DNA of 64,000 bases from contig NZ_OMPS01000004.1 in NCBI RefSeq assembly GCF_900313035.1, forward strand, positions 267,184-331,183, in the 5' to 3' direction. Shown piece after piece: positions 49,764-58,803 of this stretch. Source of the DNA: Ruegeria sp. EL01. GTDB taxonomy: Bacteria; Pseudomonadota; Alphaproteobacteria; Rhodobacterales; Rhodobacteraceae. The notes under the pieces are model-generated. The model saw only the letters and a list, made by a program, of their open reading frames with translations, ran no database searches and was not told where the DNA came from. Within the stretch, counting starts at the first letter, position 1, and each line of letters opens with the position of its first letter. Made by a program: the position numbers and the translations under genes.

Positions 49764-49789
49764 GGACCGGCCGCGCGCGGGCCGGTTCC
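49764..49789 (+). promoter_or_regulatory. Strong stem-loop between dctP and dctQ
   Basis: GGACCGGCC pairs with GGCCGGTTCC (one bulged T) around a G/C-rich loop, 13 bases after the dctP stop. No T run follows. Such intercistronic hairpins commonly protect the dctP message and lower expression of the permease genes. Confidence 0.55.
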
Positions 49790-49818
49790 ACTAAACACCG
49801 ACTGGGAGGACGGGGTTC

Positions 49819-50484
49819 ATGTCATTTTGGGCAGATGTCGGCGCTATCTTCAGCGCCTTGCTGAGCCAGGATTCGTTCGAGATCCAAACCGCATTGCGAT
49901 CAGACGCGGCTTGGGTTGTTGGCACAGTTGCCGCCGCGATTGGCGGTCTTCTCGTTATGATGCTTTACCGCAAGGTGCCGTTTATCGAGCGCCACTTTGA
50001 ACGATCGGTCATGGTGTATTCCTACCTCGCCATCGCACTGATCATCTTCTGGGGTGTGATCGACCGGTTTGTTTTCAATGATCAGGAACCTTGGTCCACG
50101 ACCATTCCGCCACTGCTGTTCATGGTCATGGCCTGGTTCGGGGCGTCCTACAATGTGCGTCTGCGCACGCATCTGAGTTTCAGTGAATTCCGCAGTGCCA
50201 TGCCGCGTGCCGGCCAGCTGGCCTGTCTGATTCTGGACGCAGTCTTGTGGTTTATTTTCGCTGTCATCGTGATCGTGACGACCTCGCGACTGGTGGCGCT
50301 GTCTGCATCGAACTTCCAGATTGTGCTTGGGACCGACAACATCATGCAATGGTGGTTCCTGCTTGCTGCGCCGCTGTCTTTTTTCCTGATGGTTGGTCGA
50401 GTGTTTCAGAATCTGGCCGACGACTTGCGCAATTGGAAAACAGGCGAGCCGCTGATCAAGCAGGCCGTGATTGGGGCAGACTGA
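49819..50484 (+). CDS. TRAP transporter small permease, second set
   Basis: 221 residues with four membrane helices (about 32-52, 66-86, 140-162 and 175-198) and a GGGAGGA ribosome site. It is longer than typical DctQ at the N-terminus. The FGASYNVRLRTHLSF loop between helices 2 and 3 corresponds to the family motif. It pairs with the large subunit, whose ATG overlaps its stop (TGATG). Confidence 0.88.
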   Translation: MSFWADVGAIFSALLSQDSFEIQTALRSDAAWVVGTVAAAIGGLLVMMLYRKVPFIERHFERSVMVYSYLAIALIIFWGVIDRFVFNDQEPWSTTIPPLLFMVMAWFGASYNVRLRTHLSFSEFRSAMPRAGQLACLILDAVLWFIFAVIVIVTTSRLVALSASNFQIVLGTDNIMQWWFLLAAPLSFFLMVGRVFQNLADDLRNWKTGEPLIKQAVIGAD

Positions 50485-51842
50485 TGACTGACGGAACAAT
50501 TGTCACACTGATCTCTTTGGGGGTTACGTTTCTTTTCATGCTGGGCGTGCCGGTGCTGCTGGTCATCGGTTATTGGGTGATCGGTTGCTCTTTCGTGTTG
50601 GGCCTCACGCTCGACAATATGGGCGCCGAATTGTTGAACGTGTTCAACAAGGGCTTTGCCCTGCTGGCGATGCCTCTGTTTATTCTGACCGGAGACCTGA
50701 TCAACAAGTCAGGTATTGCCCGACGGTTGAGCGACTTTGCCTACTCGTGTCTGGGTTGGATACGCGGCGGGCTGGCTATGGCGTCTCTGGGCGCTTGCGG
50801 GCTGTTTGCAGCGATTTCAGGGTCGAACTCTGCGACCACAGCCACCATCGGTTCGATGCTGCATCCCGAGATGGTCAAGGGTGGATATGACGAACGCTTT
50901 AGCGCCGCGACAGCGGCGGCTGGTGGCACCGTCGGCATTATTATCCCACCGTCGATTATCTTCATCGTCTACGGGTTTCTGATGAACCTACCGATATCCG
51001 AACTGTTCTTAGCTGGCATCCTGCCCGGTGCCTTGATGGTCATTGGCATGCAATTTGCTTGTTGGATCATCTGCCGCATGAACGGCTGGGGCTACCTGAT
51101 CCCGTTGCAGCTGAACCGGATCCTTAAAACTGCGTTTGGCGCGTGGCTTGGGTTCTTTGCCATCGGCCTCGTCCTTTGGGGCATTTACACAGGTAAGTTT
51201 TCCCCCACCGAAGCGGCGGGTGTTACCGTTGGGTTTTGCGTCATCGCGGGATTGGTCAGCTATCCGATCAACCGTATCATGGGGGCTCGTGACGACGTCT
51301 CACCCACCGACAAAAGCTTTGCTGAAATGCTGGTCGTCGAAGGCTTTACCATCCCCGAGATTCCGTCGATCGTCATCCGCTCGGCCCAGATTACCGGCAT
51401 TCTTGCACCACTGATCGCGATCTCAGTGGTTATGCAACAAATACTATCGCTGCTGGGCGCACAGCAAACCATCGGTGATTTTGTAACGTCAATGGGTGGA
51501 TACTATGCGGTTCTGTTCACATCGATGGTCATCGTCTTTTTCTCGGGCATGGTGCTGGAAAGCCTGCCGGTGACGATCATCCTTGCGCCGATTCTCGCAC
51601 CGATTGCCGCGTCGGTCGGCGTTGATCCGATCCATTTCTCGGTGATCTTTCTTGTTGGTGCGTCGATTGGATTCATTACGCCGCCATACGGCCTGAACCT
51701 CTATGTCGCATCCAGTGTGACGGGCGTGCCCTATTTCCGGCTGTTGCGGTACACCGTGCCGTATCTTGTGGCGTTGCTGTCTGTGTGGATATTGGTTTCT
51801 CTGGTACCCGATCTGGCCTTGATCCTGCTGCCAAACAACTAG
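50484..51842 (+). CDS. TRAP transporter large permease, second set
   Basis: 452 residues from the ATG at 50484, which overlaps the small-subunit stop; an open frame before it is only the shadow of that gene. The pattern GVPVLLVIGYWVIG, the SGSNSATTATIGSML block, IIIPPSIIFIVYG and the late ITPPYGLNLYVASS block identify the DctM subunit. Sodium-driven uptake. It differs from the first set in having an insertion of about 20 hydrophilic residues near residue 270 (ARDDVSPTDKSFAEML). Confidence 0.95.
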   Translation: MTDGTIVTLISLGVTFLFMLGVPVLLVIGYWVIGCSFVLGLTLDNMGAELLNVFNKGFALLAMPLFILTGDLINKSGIARRLSDFAYSCLGWIRGGLAMASLGACGLFAAISGSNSATTATIGSMLHPEMVKGGYDERFSAATAAAGGTVGIIIPPSIIFIVYGFLMNLPISELFLAGILPGALMVIGMQFACWIICRMNGWGYLIPLQLNRILKTAFGAWLGFFAIGLVLWGIYTGKFSPTEAAGVTVGFCVIAGLVSYPINRIMGARDDVSPTDKSFAEMLVVEGFTIPEIPSIVIRSAQITGILAPLIAISVVMQQILSLLGAQQTIGDFVTSMGGYYAVLFTSMVIVFFSGMVLESLPVTIILAPILAPIAASVGVDPIHFSVIFLVGASIGFITPPYGLNLYVASSVTGVPYFRLLRYTVPYLVALLSVWILVSLVPDLALILLPNN

Positions 51843-51853
51843 AATGTAGCGGG

Positions 51854-52633
51854 ATGACCCATGCGGACACACCAGAAAAAGACACTCAAATACCGACCAA
51901 CCTGCGCTTGCTGCTGATCCTGGAAGAGGTCGCCAGGCGTGGGGTTGCGGTCAAACCATCAGATCTGATCGAGGCATTGGGTTTGGCAAAACCAACGATC
52001 CACCGATTGCTGCAGACGGCTGAGGCAGAAGGATTTCTGCAACGTGATCTGGATGGGCGATCCTATGGCCCCGGTCCTCGGTTACGGCAACTCTCCGTAA
52101 ACACAGTGTCGTCTGAACACCTGCGAACCGCGCGGCTTGCGATTCTGCGCGGGGTTGCCGATGAAATCGGTGAGACTTGCAACCTTGCCATTCCGGACCG
52201 AGAGGGGATGATCTATCTGGACCGGGTTGAGACGAAATGGCCACTGCGCATTCAGTTACCTGTCGGAACGCAGGTCCCGTTTCATTGCACGGCCAGTGGT
52301 AAAATGTACCTGTCTACCCTCCGACAGAATACACTTGAAGGATACCTTTCCGCCCGCAAGTTGCACCCTAATACTGATCAGACATTGACAGACCCAGTGG
52401 TGTTACGAGAGGAGCTCAAGCGTATTACCCAGAGGGGTTATTCAACCGACGACGAAGAATTTATGCCGGGAATGGCAGCCGTCGCCGTTCCAGTTTTCGA
52501 TGAGAATAACCGGCTCGTTGCCACGCTTTCTGTCCACGCGCCAACCCAGCGTCACAATTTGGGCAGTTTAGTTCAGTGCTTGAACTCACTTCAGGATGGG
52601 GCAGAGAAACTCTCGGGTTTGCTCGTTCCTTAA
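51854..52633 (+). CDS. IclR family transcriptional regulator
   Basis: 259 residues from the ATG at 51854, 11 bases after the TRAP stop. The winged helix-turn-helix spans about 15-75 (VKPSDLIEALGLAKPTIHRLLQ split across two helices) and the IclR effector domain follows, with VPFHCTASGKMYLS and the late MPGMAAVAVPVFDENN block. IclR proteins often control aromatic and quinate/protocatechuate genes, matching the content of this region. It probably controls the second TRAP operon and the GMC gene through 48470-48486. Confidence 0.9.
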   Translation: MTHADTPEKDTQIPTNLRLLLILEEVARRGVAVKPSDLIEALGLAKPTIHRLLQTAEAEGFLQRDLDGRSYGPGPRLRQLSVNTVSSEHLRTARLAILRGVADEIGETCNLAIPDREGMIYLDRVETKWPLRIQLPVGTQVPFHCTASGKMYLSTLRQNTLEGYLSARKLHPNTDQTLTDPVVLREELKRITQRGYSTDDEEFMPGMAAVAVPVFDENNRLVATLSVHAPTQRHNLGSLVQCLNSLQDGAEKLSGLLVP

Positions 52634-52811
52634 GTTTCAGCCTCATTGATTTACCGCCCGTGAAAACCGAAGCCGCAATGCGATTTTGGCGCAGCGTAGC
52701 TTCGGGCGCCCAAGCATGGTTTCGATCCAGATGTAACAGACCGAAACCGCAGTTGGGAACCAGAATAGATTGGTGAAATCTTCTCAACACACCCTGGCTT
52801 GCGCAAAAGAA

Positions 52812-53609
52812 TTAGGCGCCTCTGCGGGTCTGCCAGCCAATGAGACTGAGAAAAGCAAATAGGACTGCGGCTACGCAGACGATCGACGGACCCGCCGGCG
52901 TGTCAAAGACATAGGCCGTGCGCAGGCCAGCGACCGCTGAAAAAGCCCCAATCGCGGCTGCAATGACCGCCATCGTCTCCGGTGATCGCGCAAGGCTTCG
53001 GGCGGCGGCGGCGGGAATGATCAACATGGCTGCAATTAGCAGAACACCCACCACCTTGATCGCAACGGCGACAGTGACGGCAAGGGAAAGGGTCAATACC
53101 AGTTGCTCGCGCTTGGGATCGAATCCGCTGGCATAGGCCAGCTCCTCGTTCAGGGTCGCGGTCAAAAGCCGCGACCAGCGCCATGCAATCAGTGCGACCA
53201 CCAAAAGTGCGCCGCCCCAGATCACCGCCAGATCAGTGCGCGATACAGCCAGAATGTCGCCAAACAAATACGCCATCAGGTCGATACGAACGCCTGACAG
53301 GAATGAGACGGCAACCAGGCCAAACGCCAAGGCAGAATGCGCCATAACGCCCAGAAGCGTGTCCATCGCATAGCCACGGCCAGCCAGCAGCGTGACAGTC
53401 AGCGCCATTATCAACGCGACGGCGAGCGCGCCTGTGAAGATCGACATTTGAAAGGTCAGTGACAGAGCCACGCCAAGGATGGCAGCATGTGCCGTCGCAT
53501 CGCCGAAATAGGCCATGCGGCGCCACACGACAAAACACCCTAACGGAGCCGCTGCGAAGGCAACGCCAACCCCAGCGAGCGTTGCTCGCGTCATGAAATC
53601 ATCCAGCAT
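52812..53609 (-). CDS. znuB: Zinc ABC transporter permease
   Basis: 265 residues, about eight membrane helices, ABC-3 family. Marks: RMAYFGDATAHAAILGVAL near residue 31 with the conserved Asp/His, LLGVMAHSALAFGLV, and the coupling-loop region ASGFDPKREQLVL. It moves zinc through the inner membrane. The next gene upstream, znuC, ends on the same base at which this one starts (1-base overlap), and no gene follows closely downstream. Confidence 0.95.
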   Translation of the reverse strand: MLDDFMTRATLAGVGVAFAAAPLGCFVVWRRMAYFGDATAHAAILGVALSLTFQMSIFTGALAVALIMALTVTLLAGRGYAMDTLLGVMAHSALAFGLVAVSFLSGVRIDLMAYLFGDILAVSRTDLAVIWGGALLVVALIAWRWSRLLTATLNEELAYASGFDPKREQLVLTLSLAVTVAVAIKVVGVLLIAAMLIIPAAAARSLARSPETMAVIAAAIGAFSAVAGLRTAYVFDTPAGPSIVCVAAVLFAFLSLIGWQTRRGA

Positions 53610-54349
53610 TATTCAGCCGCTTCCTGAGCATCTGCACCATGGTCGTGATCATGATCATGGTCATGACGATAGAGAGCAAGCGCGCCGCCGGTCCCCGTTC
53701 CAAACAAGGCCCGGTATTCCGGGGCGGAGGCCACGACGGCGGGCGAACCCTCGCAACAGACATGCCCGTTCAGGCAGATCACCCTGTCAGATGCGCTCAT
53801 GACCACATGCAGTTCGTGACTGATCATCAGAATTGCGCACCCTGTGTCACGGCGTACGGCTTCGATCTGGCGATAAAATGCCGCCGAGCCGGGCTGATCA
53901 AGTCCCTGCGTTGCTTCGTCGAGCAAAAGGATCTCGGGTTTGCTGATCAATGCCCTTGCCAGCAGAACGCGTTGAAATTGCCCACCTGACAGCTGTGACA
54001 TCTGGCGTCTCAAAAGATCCGGCGCACCCGCAGTTTCAAGTGCATCCTCGCACGCCTGAGGTGACACGCCACTTGCGAGCCGCATGAAGCGTTCGACAGA
54101 AATCGGCAGCGTCGGGTCTATATGCAGCTTTTGCGGCACGTACCCAATCCGCAGACCCGCCCTTTGCCTGATGCGCCCCTCAGCTGGCTTGGTCGCCCCG
54201 ATGATTGCACGCAGCAGGCTGGTCTTACCCGACCCGTTGGGTCCAACAATTGTTACGATCTCACCCGGTTCGATCGTTATGTTCACATGACGCAGAACGG
54301 TATTTGCACCATATCGCACACAGAGGTCTTCAACTGTGATCAGTTCCAT
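53609..54349 (-). CDS. znuC: Zinc ABC transporter ATP-binding protein
   Basis: 246 residues from the ATG at 54349 (AAGGCG upstream). Walker A is GPNGSGKTSLL, the signature is LSGGQFQR and Walker B is ILLLDEATQGLD, all intact. The C-terminus ends in a His/Asp repeat (HDHDHDHDHGADA) which may bind zinc. It powers the ZnuB channel. It lies two bases after the zur stop, so zur-znuC-znuB is one operon. Confidence 0.95.
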   Translation of the reverse strand: MELITVEDLCVRYGANTVLRHVNITIEPGEIVTIVGPNGSGKTSLLRAIIGATKPAEGRIRQRAGLRIGYVPQKLHIDPTLPISVERFMRLASGVSPQACEDALETAGAPDLLRRQMSQLSGGQFQRVLLARALISKPEILLLDEATQGLDQPGSAAFYRQIEAVRRDTGCAILMISHELHVVMSASDRVICLNGHVCCEGSPAVVASAPEYRALFGTGTGGALALYRHDHDHDHDHGADAQEAAE

Positions 54350-54351
54350 TT

Positions 54352-54864
54352 CTACGCCTTTTCGGAACAGTCGGGGCACAGGCCTTCAGCTTCGACAACT
54401 GTTCGTTCTATTTCAAAACCCACAGAGCGCGCAGCCGCCCCAAGCGCACCTTTGGCCGGTGCCGAATGGGCTTCTGCCACGGCGTCGCAACTTCTGCAAA
54501 TCATGAAGGCAGGCGAATGTGTGGCACCGGGATGCGAGCAGGCAACAAACGCATTCAGGCGCTCAATCTTATGTACGAATCCGTTTTCGACTAGGAAATC
54601 AAGGGCTCGGTAGGCCACGGGCGGTTGCGATCCAAACCCTTCGTCCCGCAGCCGATCCAAGATTGCATAGGCGCCCAGCGCCCGATGCTCCTGAAGTAAG
54701 AGGTCCAGGACTTTGCGCCTGACCGGTGTCAGGCGAAGCCCATCCTCTTTGCATCGCGCCTCGGCCGTCGCCAAGCCGGTTTCAACGCAGTTGTCATGAT
54801 TGTGCTTCTGAAACCCAACGAGAGCCGGGTCTTCGGCAGGTGCGGCTTGAGTCTCTCTTGTCAT
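54352..54864 (-). CDS. zur: Fur-family zinc uptake regulator
   Basis: 170 residues from the ATG at 54864 (GGAATAAC upstream); 54879 is another in-frame ATG. The winged helix domain has RLTPVRRKVLDLLLQEHRAL and PVAYRALDFLVENGFVHKIE. The zinc site is formed by a CRSC pair and a CPDC pair near the C-terminus, with His residues in VACSHPGATHSPAF. Zinc-bound Zur represses uptake genes. It is divergent from znuA and upstream of znuCB, the standard autoregulated layout. Confidence 0.9.
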   Translation of the reverse strand: MTRETQAAPAEDPALVGFQKHNHDNCVETGLATAEARCKEDGLRLTPVRRKVLDLLLQEHRALGAYAILDRLRDEGFGSQPPVAYRALDFLVENGFVHKIERLNAFVACSHPGATHSPAFMICRSCDAVAEAHSAPAKGALGAAARSVGFEIERTVVEAEGLCPDCSEKA

Positions 54865-54889
54865 GTTATTCCATATCATGTATTCGGCT

Positions 54890-54910
54890 CGTAACGTTAT
54901 AAAATCACAT
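54890..54910. promoter_or_regulatory. Candidate Zur box
   Basis: The segment CGTAACGTTATAAAATCACA lies in the 56-base gap between zur and znuA. It contains a GTTATA half-site as found in alphaproteobacterial Zur boxes, but the second half is degenerate. Location rather than symmetry is the main argument. Confidence 0.35.
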
Positions 54911-54920
54911 AGAGGGTCTG

Positions 54921-56081
54921 ATGTCCAGAAAGCTTCTTTCAGTTTCGATCACCACCGCGCTGTTGGGTAGCGCAGCCGTAGCAGACGTTCCGAATGTTGC
55001 GGTCGACATAGCACCGGTTCATTCATTGGTGGCCAGGGTGATGGAAGGGGTCGGCACGCCGGACTTGATTGTGCCGCCGGGTGCGTCCCCGCATGAATAC
55101 AACCTTCGCCCGTCCGAAGCTGCGGCCCTGCAAAATGCAGATTTGGTGTTTTGGCTGGGCGAAGACCTGACACCCTGGATGGAAGGCGCGGTAGACACCC
55201 TTGCTGACGGGGCAACCGTCACGACCCTGCTGGAATCTGACGGCACTGTCCTTCTGGATTTCCGTGAGGGGGCTTTGTTCGAAGCGCATGACCATGGCGA
55301 TGACGATGACCATGGCGACGAAGACCATGCCGGGCATGGCAGCCACGATCACGAAGGCGATCATGGCCACGACGAGCACACCGAAGATGACGGGCACGCT
55401 GACCACGATCACGATGAACATGCCAAGGACGAAGATCATGACCATGGCGACGAACATACCAAGGACGAAGAACGCGCTCATGACGACGGCGATGATGACC
55501 ATACGGATGGCGATGACCACGATCACGAAAAACATGACGAGCATGAAGGCCACGACGATCACGGTCACGGCGCACATGACCCGCATGCATGGCTCTCGCC
55601 TGAAAACGCTGGTGTTTGGCTGAACGTGATTGCAGCGCAACTCTCGTCAGCCGATCCGGAAAATGCGGGCACCTATTTTGCCAATGCTGCAACGGCGCGC
55701 AAGGAAATGGATGCGCTTTCGATGGAAGTGTCAGCGACGCTCGAACCTGTTCGCGGCGGCACCTTCGTCGTGTTTCACGACGCTTATCAATATTTCGAGA
55801 ACGCCTTTGATTTCCCAGCTTCCGGTGCGATCTCTCTTAGCGACGCATCAGACCCCAGCCCTGCTCGCATTGCAGAAATTCAAGGCCGTATTCGCGATGA
55901 GGGTATCGATTGCGTTCTGGCCGAACCGCAGTTCAACCAGGGTATCATCGAAACTGTGTTGGATGGCACAGAAGCCAATACCGGTGTGATTGATCCGCTT
56001 GGATCTGATCTGGAACCGGGTCCGGCCCTTTACCCCCAACTTATCCAGAGCATGGCAAAGACGCTGGCTGAGTGTTTGTGA
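54921..56081 (+). CDS. znuA: Zinc ABC transporter substrate-binding protein with His/Asp-rich loop
   Basis: 386 residues. Signal peptide about 1-21. The cluster A-I zinc ligands are His34 (APVHSLVA), His58 (PGASPHEYNL), a C-terminal-lobe His (HDAYQYF) and acidic residues late in the chain. Between residues 122 and 220 lies a low-complexity insert with 27 His among many Asp and Glu, ending at DPHAWLSP. Such loops in ZnuA act as zinc scavenging arms, but this one is unusually long. It delivers zinc to ZnuBC. Confidence 0.96.
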   Translation: MSRKLLSVSITTALLGSAAVADVPNVAVDIAPVHSLVARVMEGVGTPDLIVPPGASPHEYNLRPSEAAALQNADLVFWLGEDLTPWMEGAVDTLADGATVTTLLESDGTVLLDFREGALFEAHDHGDDDDHGDEDHAGHGSHDHEGDHGHDEHTEDDGHADHDHDEHAKDEDHDHGDEHTKDEERAHDDGDDDHTDGDDHDHEKHDEHEGHDDHGHGAHDPHAWLSPENAGVWLNVIAAQLSSADPENAGTYFANAATARKEMDALSMEVSATLEPVRGGTFVVFHDAYQYFENAFDFPASGAISLSDASDPSPARIAEIQGRIRDEGIDCVLAEPQFNQGIIETVLDGTEANTGVIDPLGSDLEPGPALYPQLIQSMAKTLAECL

Positions 56082-56538
56082 CTCATCGGGTCAGGGGTAA
56101 ACATAGCTGCGATGGATGAACTCTGCGCAGGTGACGGCCGTTTGCGAAGCAAAGCGAGATGGAGAGCCTGATAGCAATTCCTTCGAGCGGGAAAGCAAAT
56201 GACCGGAGTTGATCTATCGGCACACGCTTGAGCCAACGACATGGGTTTACCCCGGTACTGCTGCAATGCTCACGCTGAAGCCCCAAGCGATTGCGCTACC
56301 ATTGTGGTAACGCAACGAATTCCGCGAGGACGATCATTGAAAGCTGTCCAAATCCGCTGGCTGCGATCCCGCTGTGCCCTGGGCCTGTTGCCAATGACCG
56401 GACAGGATTTTGACTGTCTGCCGCGTGGGACTTTGGTGTCGCAATCGGAAAAGCTATTAATAGCGGGTTTCAGGGGGTTTATCGTGGGATTAATGCGACT
56501 TTCTGTTTAGCGTGATGCCTATTCATGGAGGTAAGTGA
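56082..56538. other. Intergenic region, no recognised gene
   Basis: About 455 bases between znuA and the cyclase-TPR gene. No family motif in any frame. The last 20 bases hold GGAGG at 56527-56531, the ribosome site for the next gene's TTG start. Confidence 0.35.
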
Positions 56539-58416
56539 TTGGAAAGACGTCTCGCTGCGATACTTTCCGCCGATGTCGTTGGCTACAGCCGCCTCATTCG
56601 CAATAACGAAGCGGGTACTCTTGCGACGGTCAAAACCCACCGCGAGCGGCTTTTTGAACCCATCGTCGCCGCACGGAATGGTCGCATCGTAAAGGTGATG
56701 GGGGACGGTTTGCTCATCGAGTTTGCAAGTGCTGTCGAGGCCGTGCGCTGTGCGGTGGACATGCAGCACTATGTCGGGATCGGCAATGCGGACGTGCGGC
56801 AAGACGAGCGGGTGCGATATCGGATTGGTCTTAACGTCGGCGATATCGTCGTGGATCAGGGTGATATTCACGGTGATGGCGTCAATGTGGCAGCGCGTAT
56901 TGAAAGTCTGGCTGACCCCGATGGTATATACATGTCGGCCAATGTATTCGAACAGGTGAAGACCAAGCTGGATCTCACAATCCAGGACCTTGGGACGCAT
57001 GAGGTCAAAAACATCTCTGAGCCTGTTCACGTGTTCAGCCTCGCCTTGGATGATAAAGCTGCAACCATCGTGTCCCCGATCACACCCGTTGCAAAAAAAT
57101 CCGGGAAAAGCGTGCCGGTCATCGCCGCCAGCGTCGCGGCTGCTCTGGTCGTGGGTACTGCTGCGTGGTGGCAACCGTGGTCTTCGGCGCTATCTCCTGA
57201 CGCAGAGGAGCAGGCCGCGCCCGTGTCAGGTAAACCCTCCATTGCGGTCATGGCGTTTGATAACCTCAATAATGACCCAAGCCAGAACTACCTCAGCGAC
57301 GGGCTGAGCGAGAACATCCTGACGGCGCTGTCCCGGTTCTCCGACTTTTTCGTAGTCGCGCGAAATTCGACCTTTTCGTACAAAGACAATCCGGCAGATA
57401 TACAGCAAGTGGCGCAGGAACTGGGCGTGCGCTACATCGTTGAAGGGGGTGTTCAGATCGCGGGGGATCGCCTGCGAGTGACGTCTCAACTGATTGATGC
57501 GACAACCGGCCAGAATATCTGGGCCGACAGCTATGACCGGGACCGGCAGGACATTTTTTCCGTTCAGGATGAGATCACGCGGACCGTGGCATCGCTTTTG
57601 TCGACAAACATTGATCTGGCGGAATATAGCCGCCTGAAGCATCGGCCAACGGAAAGCCTCGGCGCTTACGAGCTGCGCAAACGCGCGCAAGAGGAATGGT
57701 TTACCTTTACCAAGGACGGCAATATCCGGGCTGAAGAGCTGAGCGCAAAGGCCATTGCGCTCGACCCTAGTTATGCCGGTGCATATGTGGAAAACGCCTG
57801 GGCGCATATAAACGGGTATCGCTGGGGATGGACGAATACCCTGACGCGCGACGCATCGCTGGTACGCGCATTTGAGATGGCGCGAAAAGCTATTGAGTTG
57901 GACCCTTTCAATTTCAAAGGCCATTGGGTTTTGGCCAATGCCACCACGCAAAGTGGTAATCTTGAGCGGGCAGCAGCACTGTATGACAAAGCGATTTCCC
58001 TCAACCCAAATTCAGCATCCGTCCTGGCAGATTCCATCGACCCATTGGTCTATGGCGGCAACGCGCCCGAGGCCGTTGAGCGTATGAAATTGGCGATCCG
58101 GCTGAACCCGCACCATCAGGACTGGTATCTTTGGAATCTGGGTTGGGCCCAGTATTTTGCTGAGGATTATGAAGCGGCCAAAGCGTCCATCGAGCAGATG
58201 AACGAAATCCCTGACGGGTTGAAACGCACTTATGCGCCGGTTCTGCACCGTCTTGGGCTCGTCAGTGAGGCGCAAATGGTTATCGATGAATTTCTGATCG
58301 CTAATCCCGATTTTACCATCCAAGAGGCAAAGAGTGCGCCGTTCGAGAGCGAAGCGTATCTCACCCGATGGTTGGATGATCTGCAACGATTGGGCGTGCC
58401 TGATGCCGGTGAATGA
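56539..58416 (+). CDS. Class III nucleotide cyclase with TolB-like and TPR domains
   Basis: 625 residues beginning at a TTG, supported by GGAGG 7 bases upstream. The cyclase domain comes first (residues 1-170) with metal Asp12 (ILSADVVGYSRL) and Asp56 (VKVMGDGLLIEF) and Lys52 at the adenine-selecting position. A single membrane helix follows (about 190-208), then a TolB-like domain (SIAVMAFDNLNNDP) and from about 390 TPR repeats. It probably makes cAMP under envelope or protein-protein control. Proteins of this build are common in Rhizobiales and Rhodobacterales, mostly uncharacterised. Confidence 0.88.
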   Translation: MERRLAAILSADVVGYSRLIRNNEAGTLATVKTHRERLFEPIVAARNGRIVKVMGDGLLIEFASAVEAVRCAVDMQHYVGIGNADVRQDERVRYRIGLNVGDIVVDQGDIHGDGVNVAARIESLADPDGIYMSANVFEQVKTKLDLTIQDLGTHEVKNISEPVHVFSLALDDKAATIVSPITPVAKKSGKSVPVIAASVAAALVVGTAAWWQPWSSALSPDAEEQAAPVSGKPSIAVMAFDNLNNDPSQNYLSDGLSENILTALSRFSDFFVVARNSTFSYKDNPADIQQVAQELGVRYIVEGGVQIAGDRLRVTSQLIDATTGQNIWADSYDRDRQDIFSVQDEITRTVASLLSTNIDLAEYSRLKHRPTESLGAYELRKRAQEEWFTFTKDGNIRAEELSAKAIALDPSYAGAYVENAWAHINGYRWGWTNTLTRDASLVRAFEMARKAIELDPFNFKGHWVLANATTQSGNLERAAALYDKAISLNPNSASVLADSIDPLVYGGNAPEAVERMKLAIRLNPHHQDWYLWNLGWAQYFAEDYEAAKASIEQMNEIPDGLKRTYAPVLHRLGLVSEAQMVIDEFLIANPDFTIQEAKSAPFESEAYLTRWLDDLQRLGVPDAGE

Positions 58417-58432
58417 ATGGTTTTCGTGGATT

Positions 58433-58636
58433 TCATACACGTGACACCACAACAAACAGGACTCTCTCAGCTGCTATGACGATCCCCTGCTTCTGAGAGC
58501 GCTTGTACAGCTGCTGACCTGTGCAGCACGGATGGCTAACGCCATTTTTCTGCGAAACCTCATCCGCATGGTCTGCCGGCTCGGAGATCGGTGTTGTGTA
58601 TTCAGATCCGGCATTGTTGATGAGGACGTCCAGCAT
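58433..58636 (-). pseudogene. Short-chain dehydrogenase fragment
   Basis: On the minus strand LDVLINNAGSEYTTPISEP is a textbook NNAG strand of the short-chain dehydrogenase family, then the frame decays after about 30 residues into unrelated sequence ending in Arg-Val. Upstream of its Met the frame is stopped. It is a relic of about 60 codons, not a gene. Confidence 0.55.
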
Positions 58637-58803
58637 TATTCAATGCTAAGTATCCGTGACATAGTAGTGTGTGCTGGACGGTATGTGACGGTCGAGACCA
58701 GCGCGTTGGGGTTATCCAGAAATGGCGAGAGCAACATTCGGTTCATCGTTGAGCAATGCGCGCGCCATCTTCGGTGCGCTCATGATCGAGATGTGTGAGC
58801 GAT

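Noticed and set aside
55023..55640. Hydrophobic minus-strand open frame across the His-rich part of znuA
   Set aside because: The Val/Met/Ile runs are simply the antisense of the GAY/CAY-rich repeat; no ribosome site or family.
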